Shown here: positions 44,951 to 54,006 of the stretch, piece by piece | Position numbering within the stretch: the first letter of the stretch is position 1 | How the letters are laid out: each line of letters opens with the position of its first letter | Assembly: GCF_022179125.1 (NCBI RefSeq) | Contig: NZ_BPQG01000056.1 | Location: 45,742 to 109,741 of the forward strand | DNA: 64,000 nt | From: Methylobacterium cerastii | GTDB lineage: Bacteria > Pseudomonadota > Alphaproteobacteria > Rhizobiales > Beijerinckiaceae | Direction: 5' to 3' | Made by a program: the position numbers and the translations under genes | The notes under the pieces: model-generated | What the model saw: only the letters and a program-made list of their open reading frames with translations | Databases searched by the model: none | What the model was told of the DNA's origin: nothing

Positions 44951-45227
44951 CGCGTTCGGCTCGCGAGAGGATGTGAGGCTTCAACGTTTCGCGAGTGGCG
45001 ACATCGACGGGGACTGAAAACAAGCTCCCGATTGCCCGGCAAATTCCGACATCGTTGAAGGCGTCGCGCACCGCCTCAGCTTCGATCTCGATCAGCACGT
45101 CGAGATCGCTGTCCGCATGACCTTCACCTCGGGCGATGGAGCCGAACAGGGCGGCATGGCGGACGCCGAGGCGCTGTAGGGCGTTCTCGTTCGCCCGAAG
45201 GATACCGATGGCGGTGTCGCGATCCAT
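44931..45227 (-). CDS. MntA-like minimal nucleotidyltransferase (antitoxin-type)
   Basis: This 98-residue minimal nucleotidyltransferase has the motif GS-x10-DxD intact (Gly29-Ser30 in LFGSIARGEGHADSDLDVLIEI, catalytic Asp41 and Asp43, third acidic residue Asp75 in VPVDVATRE). Relatives (MntA) neutralise HepT by AMP transfer to a Tyr next to the RNase motif; here Tyr86 in HAYHRV would be the target. The pair is likely one type VII toxin-antitoxin locus. The 20-bp overlap with the next gene supports co-expression. Confidence 0.82.
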   Translation of the reverse strand: MDRDTAIGILRANENALQRLGVRHAALFGSIARGEGHADSDLDVLIEIEAEAVRDAFNDVGICRAIGSLFSVPVDVATRETLKPHILSRAERDAIRAF

Positions 45228-45268
45228 GGGACGTATCTATCCCTGAATCGCGGCGAATTAAACAATCC

Positions 45269-46423
45269 TCAGGTCGCAACCCCGACCGTATCCGCCATCT
45301 TCGCCCGCCGCGTGCCGAGCGGCTGCGGTGCGCCGACCGTGGTGTCGTGCGCGGTCTGGTGCTCCATCTCGGCGTTCACCTCCGCGCCGAGCAGGACGAT
45401 CACGGTCGAGATCCAGATCCAGGTCATGAAACCGATCACGGCGCCGAGCGAACCGTAGGTGTCGTTGTACTTGCCGAAGTTCGCCACGTACCACGAGAAG
45501 CCGAGCGAGCCGGCGAGCCACGCGAATGCGGCGAGCGCGCTGCCCCAGGTCACCCAGCGCCAGCGCGGCGCATCCCGACATGGCCCGTAGCGGTAGAGCA
45601 GGGCGAGGCCCCCGAGCACGGCGACGAACAGCGCCGGCCAGCGTAGGAGGGCGAGGTACCACGCGTCGCCCGAGAGCCCGACGGTGTTGAACACCACCGG
45701 CAGCACCACGATCGCGCCGAGGGCGAGGATGATGAACAGCAGCGCGCCTCCGGTGAAGGCGAGCGAGCGCAGGTTGAGCCAGACGAAGTTCCGCGTCTCG
45801 CGCTCCTCGTAGACGATGTTGAGCGCGTCGAAGATCGCCTTCATGCCGCCGTTGGCGCTCCAGACCGAGAGCAGGATGCCGGTGAAGAAGGTGATCCCGA
45901 GGGTGGTGTCGCCCTTGGCCGCGATCCGCTTCACCTGCTCGCCGACGATGTCGATGGCGCCCGAGGGCATCACCCCCTGGAGGCTGGCGAGGTGGTCGTT
46001 GATCGTGGCGACGTCGGCGAACAGGCCGTAGCAGGACACCAAAGCCGCCACCGCCGGGAAGATCGCCAGCAGCACGTAGAAGGTGACGCCGGCCGCGACC
46101 GAGACCAGGCGGTTCTCCTTGAGGTCGCGGAACACCCGCAGCCCCACATCCTTCCAGCCGCTGCCCGGGATCTCGGACGGGCTGCGCGCCTGGCGGCCGC
46201 GATCCGCCTCGGTGCGCGCCACCGCCTTGGCCTCGCCGCCGGCATGCGACGGGGCCTCTGCACGCGGCCCGTCCGAACCGGTCTCGGACCGCGCGTCCAG
46301 CCGGTCTCCGCCGCGCCGCCGGGGCAGGACGGCGATGCCGACGAGGGTCGCGGCGAGCGCCAGCGTCCAAATCGCGGACTGGCGGTCGTCCTGCGTTCCC
46401 GCGCCGAAGTCTCGATCCGTCAT
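45269..46423 (-). CDS. YihY/virulence factor BrkB family membrane protein
   Basis: This 384-residue inner-membrane protein has an Arg/Glu-rich N-terminal region of ~90 residues, then six or so helices with the family motif RLVSVAAGVTFYVLLAIFPAVAAL, SVWSANGGMKAIFDALNIVY and a late TYGSLGAVIGFMTWIWISTVIVLLGAEVNAE (read in parts). The family has been named for RNase BN by mistake; its true role is unclear, perhaps envelope or transport. The ATG at 46423 follows CGGGATG; the reading frame extends upstream without a better start. Confidence 0.88.
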   Translation of the reverse strand: MTDRDFGAGTQDDRQSAIWTLALAATLVGIAVLPRRRGGDRLDARSETGSDGPRAEAPSHAGGEAKAVARTEADRGRQARSPSEIPGSGWKDVGLRVFRDLKENRLVSVAAGVTFYVLLAIFPAVAALVSCYGLFADVATINDHLASLQGVMPSGAIDIVGEQVKRIAAKGDTTLGITFFTGILLSVWSANGGMKAIFDALNIVYEERETRNFVWLNLRSLAFTGGALLFIILALGAIVVLPVVFNTVGLSGDAWYLALLRWPALFVAVLGGLALLYRYGPCRDAPRWRWVTWGSALAAFAWLAGSLGFSWYVANFGKYNDTYGSLGAVIGFMTWIWISTVIVLLGAEVNAEMEHQTAHDTTVGAPQPLGTRRAKMADTVGVAT

Positions 46424-46532
46424 CCAACATCCCGTCGCGGTGGCCGTCCAGGGGACGGCGCGTCGCGACGACAACCGGAGGTCGTGAGGAGTGTTTCCCC
46501 CGGGGACGGACGAATTCTCAAGGACGCGGGTT

Positions 46533-47492
46533 TTATTTCACCTGAACACTGTCCACGACCTCACGAAATTTGGCGAGCGTGCCCTCGCGCTGGTCCTGGC
46601 GCACCACGCCGAGCGCGCGCAGGTATCCGTCCGGCGCGAAGCGGATCGTCTGGGAGACGACGACCGGCGTATTGGTCGGCAGGTCGGTCGCCCGCGCCAC
46701 GATCTCGTGCCAGTCGACGCCGTTCGAGCGGTAGCTCTGCGAGCGCTCGATCACGAAGTCCTTCATGGTCTGGTTCGAATACAGGGCCGCCTTGGCGAAG
46801 CCGTCGCGCTGCTCGGCCGTCGGCGGCTGCTGCACCGCCTGGGCGAGCACCAGGATCGGCTGCTCCAGGTTGGTCATCTGGTCCTTCGGCCCTTGAGTCA
46901 TCAGCACCGAGTTGCCGGCCAGCACGCGCAAGGGGCGGAAACCCGCCGGGTCGCCGACGCGGAAGGGCAGGGCGTCGACCTGCTGCTCCAGCGTCAGGGC
47001 CGGGCGGATCGTCACGCCGGTGACGAGGCTGCGCATGGTCTTCTCGGTCTCGGCGTCGGGAACCGCCTGGCCGATGATCAGGCCGGTGACGGTCGCATCG
47101 CCCACCAAAAGCAGCCACTTGCGGATCGTCGGCGTGCTGCCGCCCGGCTCGCCCGGCTGCGAGCCGGTGAACAGCATGCCCTCGGCCTCGCCGATCTTCA
47201 CCGGCTCGCGCGTCTCGACGGAGAAGCCCTGACTCTTCAGGTTCGCGTCGGTGAAGGTCTGCACGAGGTCGGCGAAGGCGGTGGCCGGCAGCTCGACCAC
47301 CGAGAGCGTCGCCCCGCCTTCCTTGCGCTCGAAGCCGGCGAAGCGGCGCGAGGGCGACATGTCCGAGGGCGGCTCGAAGCCGAAGCGCGAGCCCGCCGGG
47401 TAGACCGGCTCGGCGGCCGAGGCCGGCCCCGCTTCGAAGCCGAGCACCAGGGCGAGCAGCGCGAGGGTGGACAGACGGTGGCGCAGACGCAT
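46533..47492 (-). CDS. Secreted protein of unknown function
   Basis: This 319-residue protein has a Sec signal peptide (residues 1-27, STLALLALVLGFEAGPASAA). I recognise no domain in the mature part. It contains repeated short beta-like stretches with paired Gly (LFTGSQPGEPGGSTPTIRKW, GLIIGQAVPDAETEK). It is likely periplasmic. The ATG at 47492 begins the signal peptide. It lies between the alkB-side genes and the YihY gene on the same strand, 109 bp from the latter. Confidence 0.7.
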   Translation of the reverse strand: MRLRHRLSTLALLALVLGFEAGPASAAEPVYPAGSRFGFEPPSDMSPSRRFAGFERKEGGATLSVVELPATAFADLVQTFTDANLKSQGFSVETREPVKIGEAEGMLFTGSQPGEPGGSTPTIRKWLLLVGDATVTGLIIGQAVPDAETEKTMRSLVTGVTIRPALTLEQQVDALPFRVGDPAGFRPLRVLAGNSVLMTQGPKDQMTNLEQPILVLAQAVQQPPTAEQRDGFAKAALYSNQTMKDFVIERSQSYRSNGVDWHEIVARATDLPTNTPVVVSQTIRFAPDGYLRALGVVRQDQREGTLAKFREVVDSVQVK

Positions 47493-47616
47493 CGAACCAG
47501 GATCTCCACGATCCGGGACGGTGCCGGACCGGCTGCGATGGGTCGGCCCGCGGCCGGGCTCTGTCAAGCGGACGCGTTTACACGACTTGCCGAGCGGCCG
47601 ACGGAGGTCAGAACGC

Positions 47617-48267
47617 TCACAGGGCCGAGCCCGTCACGCGCCGCAGGGTCAGGTTGCAGCGGCCGCCCGGCGGCAGGAAGGCGGGCAGCGGGTCCTCCGC
47701 CTCCGACAGCAGGTCGCCGCCCGCGATGATCCGGTCGACGCCATGGTGGATCAGGCGGGAGGCGCCGCCGATCACCAGGGCGTCACCGGCCGTCAGGCGG
47801 ATCGATCGCGTCGGGTCGGATCGCCGCAGGCCGCCGTAGCGGAACACCGCCGCGGCGCCGAGCGACAGCGAGACCACGGGCGCCGACAGGTCGGCCTCGT
47901 CGCGATCCTGGTGCAGGCCCATGCGGGTGCCGGGCGCGTAGAGGTTGATCAGGCAGGCTTCCGGTGCCGGAAAGCCCGCCGCGAGCGCATCCCAGGCCGC
48001 GCGCACTGTCGCGGGCATCGCCGGCCAGGGCGCGCCGGTCTCCGGGTGGTCCGGCTGGTAGCGGTAGCCGGCGATGTCCGAGACCCAGCCGAGCGGGCCG
48101 GCGTTCGACATCCGCACCGAGAACGGCTTTCCCGTCTTCGGCATCCGCGGCGTGAACGGCGGCGCCAAGGCCAGCACGGCCGCGATCTCGTCGGCGAGCC
48201 GCCGCCGGCCGGCCCGATCGAGCCAGCCGGGATGGTGGATCAGGCCCGGGGCGAGTTCGACCGCCAT
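47617..48267 (-). CDS. alkB: Alpha-ketoglutarate-dependent DNA repair dioxygenase AlkB
   Basis: This 216-residue Fe(II)/2-oxoglutarate dioxygenase removes methyl groups from N1-methyladenine and N3-methylcytosine. Iron ligands are His119 and Asp121 (MGLHQDRDEAD) and His175 (LIHHGVDR), and the 2-oxoglutarate arginines appear in RCNLTLRR (Arg203, Asn205, Thr207, Arg209; RxNxTxR). The stretch NLYAPGTRMGLHQD is typical. It is the last gene of a minus-strand run dapB-gpmA-alkB, 10 bp after gpmA. Confidence 0.94.
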   Translation of the reverse strand: MAVELAPGLIHHPGWLDRAGRRRLADEIAAVLALAPPFTPRMPKTGKPFSVRMSNAGPLGWVSDIAGYRYQPDHPETGAPWPAMPATVRAAWDALAAGFPAPEACLINLYAPGTRMGLHQDRDEADLSAPVVSLSLGAAAVFRYGGLRRSDPTRSIRLTAGDALVIGGASRLIHHGVDRIIAGGDLLSEAEDPLPAFLPPGGRCNLTLRRVTGSAL

Positions 48268-48277
48268 GGCGCGCGCG

Positions 48278-48913
48278 TCACGCGTCGTCGATGTCGCGCT
48301 CCAGCACCGCCTTCGAGGCGACGGTGGTGTCGGCCTTGAGGCGGTAGACCAGCGGCACGCCGGTGGCGATCTCCAGGCCGGCGATCGTCGTGGTGTTCAG
48401 GCGGTCGAGCACCATCACGAGGGCGCGCAGCGAGTTGCCATGGGCTGCGACGAGCACCCGGTCGCCGGCCATCACGCGGGGCAGGATCGTCTCGATGTAG
48501 TAGGGCAGCACGCGCGCCGCGGTGTCCTTCAGGCTTTCGCCGCCGGGCGGCGGGATGTCGTAGGAGCGGCGCCACTGGTGAACCTGCTCGGCGCCCCAAC
48601 GCGCCTTGGCGTCTTCCTTGTTGAGGCCCGAGAGGTCGCCGTAGTCGCGCTCGTTCAGGGCCTCCGAGCGGATCGTCTCGATGTCGGAAAGCCCCATCTC
48701 GCCGAGCATCAGCTTGCAGGTGCGCTGCGCCCGCCCGAGGTTCGAGGTGAACGCCACGTCGAAGCCGTAGCCCTCGCTCTTCAGCCAGCGCCCGGCCTTG
48801 TGCGCCTCGTCGACGCCGCGCTCGGTCAGGTCCGGGTTGCGCCAGCCGGTGAAGAGGTTCTTGAGGTTCCACTCGCTCTGGCCGTGGCGAGCGAGGACGA
48901 GCAGGCGGTCCAT
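48278..48913 (-). CDS. gpmA: 2,3-bisphosphoglycerate-dependent phosphoglycerate mutase
   Basis: This 211-residue glycolytic enzyme interconverts 3- and 2-phosphoglycerate. The phosphohistidine motif is [12 protein letters not shown] (His10), followed by [29 protein letters not shown] and the second His in [11 protein letters not shown]. Length and residues are complete. It lies 120 bp downstream of dapB and is followed by alkB. Confidence 0.96.
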   Translation of the reverse strand: MDRLLVLARHGQSEWNLKNLFTGWRNPDLTERGVDEAHKAGRWLKSEGYGFDVAFTSNLGRAQRTCKLMLGEMGLSDIETIRSEALNERDYGDLSGLNKEDAKARWGAEQVHQWRRSYDIPPPGGESLKDTAARVLPYYIETILPRVMAGDRVLVAAHGNSLRALVMVLDRLNTTTIAGLEIATGVPLVYRLKADTTVASKAVLERDIDDA

Positions 48914-49033
48914 CGGTGTCCGGTCTTTCTGGAAGCGCCCGGTCGGGCTTGTCGGTGCGGCTCCTACCAGAGGCGGGCCGAGGCCCCAAGCGCAGGCCGG
49001 AGACCCGCCCCCAACTGTCCGCCAGCCTGAGGC

Positions 49034-49831
49034 TTACAGGCCGAGCACGTCTGTCATGCTGTACAGGCCCGGCGGCTTCGGATGCGCCCAAAGCGCCGCC
49101 TTCACCGCGCCGGCGGCGAACAGGCTGCGGTCCTCGGCGTGGTGCGAGAGGGTGATGCGTTCGCCGGCGCCGGCGAAGATCACCGAATGGTCGCCGACGA
49201 CGCTGCCGCCGCGGAGCGTCGCGAAGCCGATGTCGCCGGGTTTCCGCGCGCCGGTATGGCCGTCGCGGGTCGAGACGCGCACGTCGGCGAGGTCGACGCC
49301 ACGCCCGGCCGCGGCGGCCTCCCCGAGCAGCAGCGCGGTGCCCGAGGGCGCGTCCACCTTCATGCGGTGGTGCATCTCGGCGATCTCGATGTCGAACTCG
49401 GGCCCCAGCGCCGCGGCGACCCGCTTCACCAGCGCGGCGAGCAGGTTGACCCCGAGGGACATGTTGCCGGAGCGCACGATGCGGGCGTGGTAGGCGGCGG
49501 CGCGTAGCTTGGCGAGGTCGTCCTCCGACAGGCCGGTCGTGCCGACGACGTGGACGATGCGGGCCTGCGCCGCGAGCTCGGAGAACATTACGGTCGCCGC
49601 CGGCACGGTGAAGTCGAGCACGCCGTCGCTGGCGGCGAAGGCGGTCAGCGGGTCGTCGGTGACGGGCACGCCGAGCGGGTGGAGGCCGGCCAGCGTCCCG
49701 GCATCGTGGCCGATCGCGTCCGACCCTTCGCGCTCGATCGCGGCCGAGAGCGTGCAGCCCTCCGCTTCCGCCACCGCGCGGATCAGCATCTTGCCCATGC
49801 GCCCGTCGGCGCCCACCACCACCAGCCGCAT
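49034..49831 (-). CDS. dapB: 4-hydroxy-tetrahydrodipicolinate reductase
   Basis: This 265-residue enzyme of the lysine/diaminopimelate pathway has the N-terminal nucleotide site [13 protein letters not shown], the conserved [10 protein letters not shown], and the active-site loop [17 protein letters not shown] with His154, His155 and Lys158. It reduces its substrate with NADPH. The end MTDVLGL is the family C-terminus. It heads a minus-strand run with gpmA and alkB. lysA of the same pathway is 17 kb away. Confidence 0.97.
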   Translation of the reverse strand: MRLVVVGADGRMGKMLIRAVAEAEGCTLSAAIEREGSDAIGHDAGTLAGLHPLGVPVTDDPLTAFAASDGVLDFTVPAATVMFSELAAQARIVHVVGTTGLSEDDLAKLRAAAYHARIVRSGNMSLGVNLLAALVKRVAAALGPEFDIEIAEMHHRMKVDAPSGTALLLGEAAAAGRGVDLADVRVSTRDGHTGARKPGDIGFATLRGGSVVGDHSVIFAGAGERITLSHHAEDRSLFAAGAVKAALWAHPKPPGLYSMTDVLGL

Positions 49832-50013
49832 CGTCTTCGCCGTCCTTCGATCCGTCGAGCACGGGGGTATAGGGTCGTCGTCGGCCTGCCAACCCGGCCG
49901 CGCCTGTGCGCTGGAACACCATTCGGCTGCAGCGCTTACGGAATTCGTCGCACGATTCCGCTAGGCCGATGCGACACCCGCGTCCGACGCCGAATCCAGG
50001 AGACGACCGCCCC

Positions 50014-51867
50014 GTGCCGCATGCGACCGAGCTGATCGCCATCATCGCCCTGGGCCTCGTGATCGCCTTCGTCTTCGGCATGCTGGCGCAGAGGCTGCGG
50101 CTGCCGCCGCTGGTCGGCTACCTCGTGGCCGGCATCGCCATCGGCCCGTTCACGCCGGGCTTCGTCGGAGACCAGAAGCTCGCGGGCCAACTCGCCGAGA
50201 TCGGCGTGATCCTGCTGATGTTCGGCGTCGGCCTGCACTTCTCGATCAAGGACCTGATGGCGGTGCGCACCATCGCGCTGCCGGGCGCCGTGGTGCAGAT
50301 CGTGGTCGCGACCGCCATGGGCGGCGGCCTGGCGCTCGCCTGGGGCTGGGGCCTCGGGGCCGGGCTCGTGTTCGGCCTCGCCCTGTCGGTGGCGAGCACG
50401 GTGGTGCTGCTGCGGGCGCTGGAGGAGCGCAACCTCCTCGACAGCGACAAGGGCCGCATCGCGGTGGGCTGGCTCATCGTCGAGGACCTCGCGATGGTCC
50501 TCGCGCTGGTGCTGCTGCCGGCGCTGGCGCCCTCGCTCGGCGGCAGCGCCGCCGGCGGCGACCACGCCACCGGCAACTCGCTGGCGCATTGGCTCTCCGG
50601 CCATCTCGGCGACAGCATCTGGCTCACCCTCGGGTTGACGCTGGCCAAGGTCGGCCTGTTCACCACCCTGATGCTGGTGGCCGGCCGCCGCGCGGTGCCG
50701 TGGCTCCTCGACCAGGCGGCGCGCACCGGCTCGCGCGAGCTGTTCACGCTGGCCGTCCTCGCGCTGGCGCTCGGCATCGCCTTCGGCTCGGCGGAGCTGT
50801 TCGGGGTGTCCTTCGCGCTGGGCGCCTTCTTCGCCGGCATGGTGCTCGCCGAATCCGACCTCAGCCATCAGGCGGCGGCCGATTCCCTGCCGCTGCAGGA
50901 CGCCTTCGCGGTGCTGTTCTTCGTCTCGGTCGGCATGCTGTTCGACCCCGGCATCCTCGTGCGCGAGCCGCTCTCGGTGCTGGCCGTGCTCGGGGTGATC
51001 CTGCTCGGCAAGTCGATCGCCGCGGTGGCGATCGTGTTGGCGTTCAAGCATCCGGTCGGCACGGCGCTCACCATCGCCGCGAGCCTGGCGCAGATCGGCG
51101 AGTTCTCCTTCATCCTCGTCGGCCTCGGCCTCTCGCTGAAGCTGTTGCCGGAGGAGGGGCGCGACCTCATCCTCGGCGGCGCGCTGCTCTCGATCACCCT
51201 GAACCCGCTGTTCTTCGCGGCTGCAGCCCGGGTCGAGCGCTACCTCGCCGACCGGCCCGACCTCGCCCGCCGCTTCGAGCGGCGCGGCGCCGACGCCATC
51301 GCGGTCTCGGAGCCGGCCAAGGCCCATCGCGGCCACGCGATCGTCGTCGGCTACGGCCGGGTCGGCAGCGGGATCGGCAAGGCGCTCGACGCCTGGGACC
51401 TGCCCTTCGTGGTGGTGGACCGCGACCGCCGCCGGGTGCTCGACCTGCGCGCGTCGGGCCTCGAAGTGGTGTTCGGCGACGCGCTCGCGCCGGGCATCCT
51501 GGCCGCGGCCGACATCGCCCAGGCGCGCCTCCTCGTGATCGCGACGCCGGATTCGCACAACGCCCGGCGCCTGGTCGAGATCGCCCGCGAGGCCAACCCG
51601 CGCATCGACACCCTGATCCGCACCCACAGCGACGCCGAGCGCCGCCGGATGGAGGAGGAGAAGGTCGGGCTGGTGCTGATGGCCGAGCGCGAGCTCGCCT
51701 TCGGCATGACCTTTTACGCGCTCCGCAGCCTCGGCCTCACGGAAGGCGAGGCCCGCCTCTACGTCGACGCCAGCCGCGCCGACAGCCGCGCGGAGGCCCC
51801 GACTGAGGCCGAGATCGAGCAGGCACCGGAACTGAGGCCGCACAAGGAGGAGCCGGCGGCGGGGTGA
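50014..51867 (+). CDS. CPA2 cation:proton antiporter (YbaL/RosB type)
   Basis: This 617-residue antiporter starts at GTG 50014 behind GGAG (about 14 bases). The exchanger domain (residues ~5-410) shows LPPLVGYLVAGIAIGPFTPGF, EIGVILLMFGVGLHFS and LSVASTVVLLRALEER, the YbaL pattern. The TrkA-N domain begins near residue 437 with IVVGYGRVGSGIGK. A long C-terminal tail ends RPHKEEPAAG. It differs in sequence from the antiporter at 15.5 kb and is not its close copy. Substrate probably K+ against H+. Confidence 0.9.
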   Translation: MPHATELIAIIALGLVIAFVFGMLAQRLRLPPLVGYLVAGIAIGPFTPGFVGDQKLAGQLAEIGVILLMFGVGLHFSIKDLMAVRTIALPGAVVQIVVATAMGGGLALAWGWGLGAGLVFGLALSVASTVVLLRALEERNLLDSDKGRIAVGWLIVEDLAMVLALVLLPALAPSLGGSAAGGDHATGNSLAHWLSGHLGDSIWLTLGLTLAKVGLFTTLMLVAGRRAVPWLLDQAARTGSRELFTLAVLALALGIAFGSAELFGVSFALGAFFAGMVLAESDLSHQAAADSLPLQDAFAVLFFVSVGMLFDPGILVREPLSVLAVLGVILLGKSIAAVAIVLAFKHPVGTALTIAASLAQIGEFSFILVGLGLSLKLLPEEGRDLILGGALLSITLNPLFFAAAARVERYLADRPDLARRFERRGADAIAVSEPAKAHRGHAIVVGYGRVGSGIGKALDAWDLPFVVVDRDRRRVLDLRASGLEVVFGDALAPGILAAADIAQARLLVIATPDSHNARRLVEIAREANPRIDTLIRTHSDAERRRMEEEKVGLVLMAERELAFGMTFYALRSLGLTEGEARLYVDASRADSRAEAPTEAEIEQAPELRPHKEEPAAG

Positions 51868-51987
51868 GGCGGTGCCCGTCCGATCACTCGGTCGGATGGG
51901 AGGCGGGTATTCCGTTCCCGGGCCGACCGTCAGCGCTGGATGGGTTTGCGGCTGTTGGTTCCGAGCACCTTCCCGATGGTGCACTCG

Positions 51988-52437
51988 TCAACACCGCAGC
52001 GGGATCGCGAACCGTTCCTTCTTTGCGCTGAGCGCCCCGGTTCGGAGGTAGAAACGGATGGCTTCCCTGTTCCAGACCGGCGTCTGCCATTCGAGACGAT
52101 CGACGCCCTCGATCTGCGCGAGCTTCGCCACCGCGTCGAAAAGTTGCCTGCCGATGCCCCGCCCGCGCGCACTCGCCGCGACGAACAAGCAGTCGAGATG
52201 GCCGTAGGTGCGCCCTCGCCAGAGCGAAAAGTCGAACGTGACCGCCGCGTAACCGACCAGCGCGTTGCCCATATCCGCTACGAGCAGGTGGGTCGGCAGG
52301 CTGTCCGTCGACAGGATCGCTTTCAGGTCGTCGAGCGACAAGGATGCCGTCCCGCGCTCGAATGCGGCATGCGCCCGAACCATTTCGAGGATGGATGTTG
52401 CGTCGGACGCAGCCGCTTTCCGAAAGTGAGCGCTCAC
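51988..52437 (-). CDS. GNAT family N-acetyltransferase
   Basis: This 149-residue GNAT domain begins SAHFRKAAASDATSILEM. The acetyl-CoA pyrophosphate loop is ASARGRGIGRQLFDAV, and the last part is WNREAIRFYLRTGA. The substrate is unknown; polyamine or amino-group acetylation is usual. The GTG start overlaps the end of the rhodanese gene by 4 bases, so the two are coupled. Confidence 0.85.
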   Translation of the reverse strand: MSAHFRKAAASDATSILEMVRAHAAFERGTASLSLDDLKAILSTDSLPTHLLVADMGNALVGYAAVTFDFSLWRGRTYGHLDCLFVAASARGRGIGRQLFDAVAKLAQIEGVDRLEWQTPVWNREAIRFYLRTGALSAKKERFAIPLRC

Positions 52438-52838
52438 GCCGTGGCCTCAGACCGCGCCAAGTCGAAGCCCTCGTCGAGCCAGCCGGTGATGCCGCCCGCC
52501 ATGATCTTGACCGGGCGCCCGAGTTCCGCGAGCCGCAACGCTCCCCTGGCGGCGCCGTTACAGTGCGGACCGGCGCAGTAAGTCACGAACACCGTGCCCT
52601 CGGGCCAACGTTCGAGCTTGGAGCGCACGATTTTGCCGTGCGGGAGGTTGATCGCGCCGGGAACGTGACCGGCAGCGAACAGGGCGGGACTGCGCACGTC
52701 GAGCAGCACGAAATCCGCCCCGCGCGCCAGGGCGTCATGCACGTCCCAACAGTCGGTCTCAAACGCGAACTCGGCGGCGAAGCGCTCGCGGGCGAGGTGG
52801 CTCGGGGCAGGTGAAACGGCGTTGACTGCGGTGGGCAT
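52434..52838 (-). CDS. Single-domain rhodanese-like sulfurtransferase
   Basis: This 134-residue protein is one rhodanese domain: DFVLLDVRSPALFAAGHVPGAINLPHG and the active-site loop with Cys88 (TYCAGPHCNGA). It may transfer sulfur to a thiophilic acceptor. The ATG at 52838 follows AAGGATC; residues before it in the longer frame are not conserved-looking. It is divergent from the FtrA-type regulator (77 bp gap), an arrangement I recall in other proteobacteria, and is coupled to the GNAT gene. Confidence 0.88.
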   Translation of the reverse strand: MPTAVNAVSPAPSHLARERFAAEFAFETDCWDVHDALARGADFVLLDVRSPALFAAGHVPGAINLPHGKIVRSKLERWPEGTVFVTYCAGPHCNGAARGALRLAELGRPVKIMAGGITGWLDEGFDLARSEATA

Positions 52839-52875
52839 GGTGATCCTTCTTGATGGACGGCACCATGTCGGGCTC

Positions 52876-52891
52876 GCAAAGCTCGGTTTGC
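52876..52891 (+). promoter_or_regulatory. Dyad in the divergent rhodanese-ftrA promoter region
   Basis: gcaaa-gctcgg-tttgc is a 5-bp inverted repeat with a 6-nt spacer, in the gap between the rhodanese and regulator starts. It is a possible binding site for the regulator itself. The dyad is short, so confidence is low. Confidence 0.35.
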
Positions 52892-52914
52892 AATTGGCCG
52901 AAACGACAGGCATC

Positions 52915-53949
52915 GTGAAGATCGTGCCAAACACGACCGGACCCCTCGCCGTCGCGCTTCTCTACGATGGCCTGTGTACCTTCGAGTTCGGGATCGTGGC
53001 CGAGGTGTTCGGCCTGCCCCGGCCGGAGATGGGCGAGGCGTGGTATCGATTTGCCAGTTGCGCAGTGGAGGGTGGGCCGTTGCGGGCGCACGGGGGCTTC
53101 ACCCTGACGCCGGACCACGGCATCGAGCTGATCGACTGCGCGGATATCATCGTAGTCCCCGGCTGGAAGGGGAGCGACGAAGCGGTCCCCGAGGATCTCT
53201 GCCACCGCCTTCGTGAAGCACATGAGCGCGGAGCGCGGCTGGTTTCCATCTGCTCGGGTGCGTTCGTGCTCGCAGCGACCGGGCTACTCGATGGCGGGAC
53301 GGCGACGACGCACTGGCGCTACGCCAAGGCGCTGCGCGATGCCCATCCCAAGGTCGCGGTTGACCGCTCCTCCCTGTATCGATCCTACGGGCGGGTCTTC
53401 ACTTCGGCCGGGAGTGCGGCAGGGCTCGACCTCCTGATCGAGATCGTGCGTCAGGATTACGGGCCAGAAGCTGCGAACTCCGTCGCACGGCGCCTCGTGA
53501 TGCCCGCCCACCGTACCGGCGGTCAGGCGCAGTTCCTGGAGCGGCCAGTGCCGGTGCGCCGGCACAACGAGGTGGCGCCCCTGATCGACCGAATGAGGGC
53601 CGAACTCGGTGCGCCGTGGCCGCTGACCCGCATGGCCGAGGCGTGCCGCATGAGCCTGCGCACGTTCATGAGGCGCTTCAACGAGGCGACGGGGGCACCG
53701 CCGGGCGAGTGGCTCGCGGCCGAACGGATCGAGGAGGCCAAGCGCCTGCTCGCCGCAGGCCGTCTGAGCGTCGACGAGATCGCGGTCTTCGTCGGCCTGG
53801 GCGGGGCCGACACGCTACGGCACCATTTCCGCAAACGCATCGGCATCAGCCCCGGCGAGTTCCGGACACGTTTCAGCCGTCCGGAGTCGGCACGAGGTGA
53901 CGTGTCTGTCCCTTCGGCCTGCGAACATCCTGCGTTGTGTTCACAGTGA
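52915..53949 (+). CDS. ftrA: GlxA/FtrA-family AraC-type transcriptional regulator
   Basis: This 344-residue regulator has an N-terminal DJ-1/PfpI-like domain (ALLYDGLCTFEFGIVAEVFGL ... VSICSGAFVLAATGLLDGG; parts) and a C-terminal AraC helix-turn-helix pair (TRMAEACRMSLRTFMRRFNE and DEIAVFVGLGGADTLRHHFRK). FtrA in relatives controls a divergent rhodanese gene, as here. The start is a GTG at 52915 (another at 52924); both keep the family N-terminus. It probably responds to an unknown small ligand in the DJ-1 fold. Confidence 0.88.
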   Translation: MKIVPNTTGPLAVALLYDGLCTFEFGIVAEVFGLPRPEMGEAWYRFASCAVEGGPLRAHGGFTLTPDHGIELIDCADIIVVPGWKGSDEAVPEDLCHRLREAHERGARLVSICSGAFVLAATGLLDGGTATTHWRYAKALRDAHPKVAVDRSSLYRSYGRVFTSAGSAAGLDLLIEIVRQDYGPEAANSVARRLVMPAHRTGGQAQFLERPVPVRRHNEVAPLIDRMRAELGAPWPLTRMAEACRMSLRTFMRRFNEATGAPPGEWLAAERIEEAKRLLAAGRLSVDEIAVFVGLGGADTLRHHFRKRIGISPGEFRTRFSRPESARGDVSVPSACEHPALCSQ

Positions 53950-54006
53950 TCGACTTCGGTGGGATGCCGACCCGGCGTAGGCGGACGAAATCTTGTCCGT
54001 CGGCGT

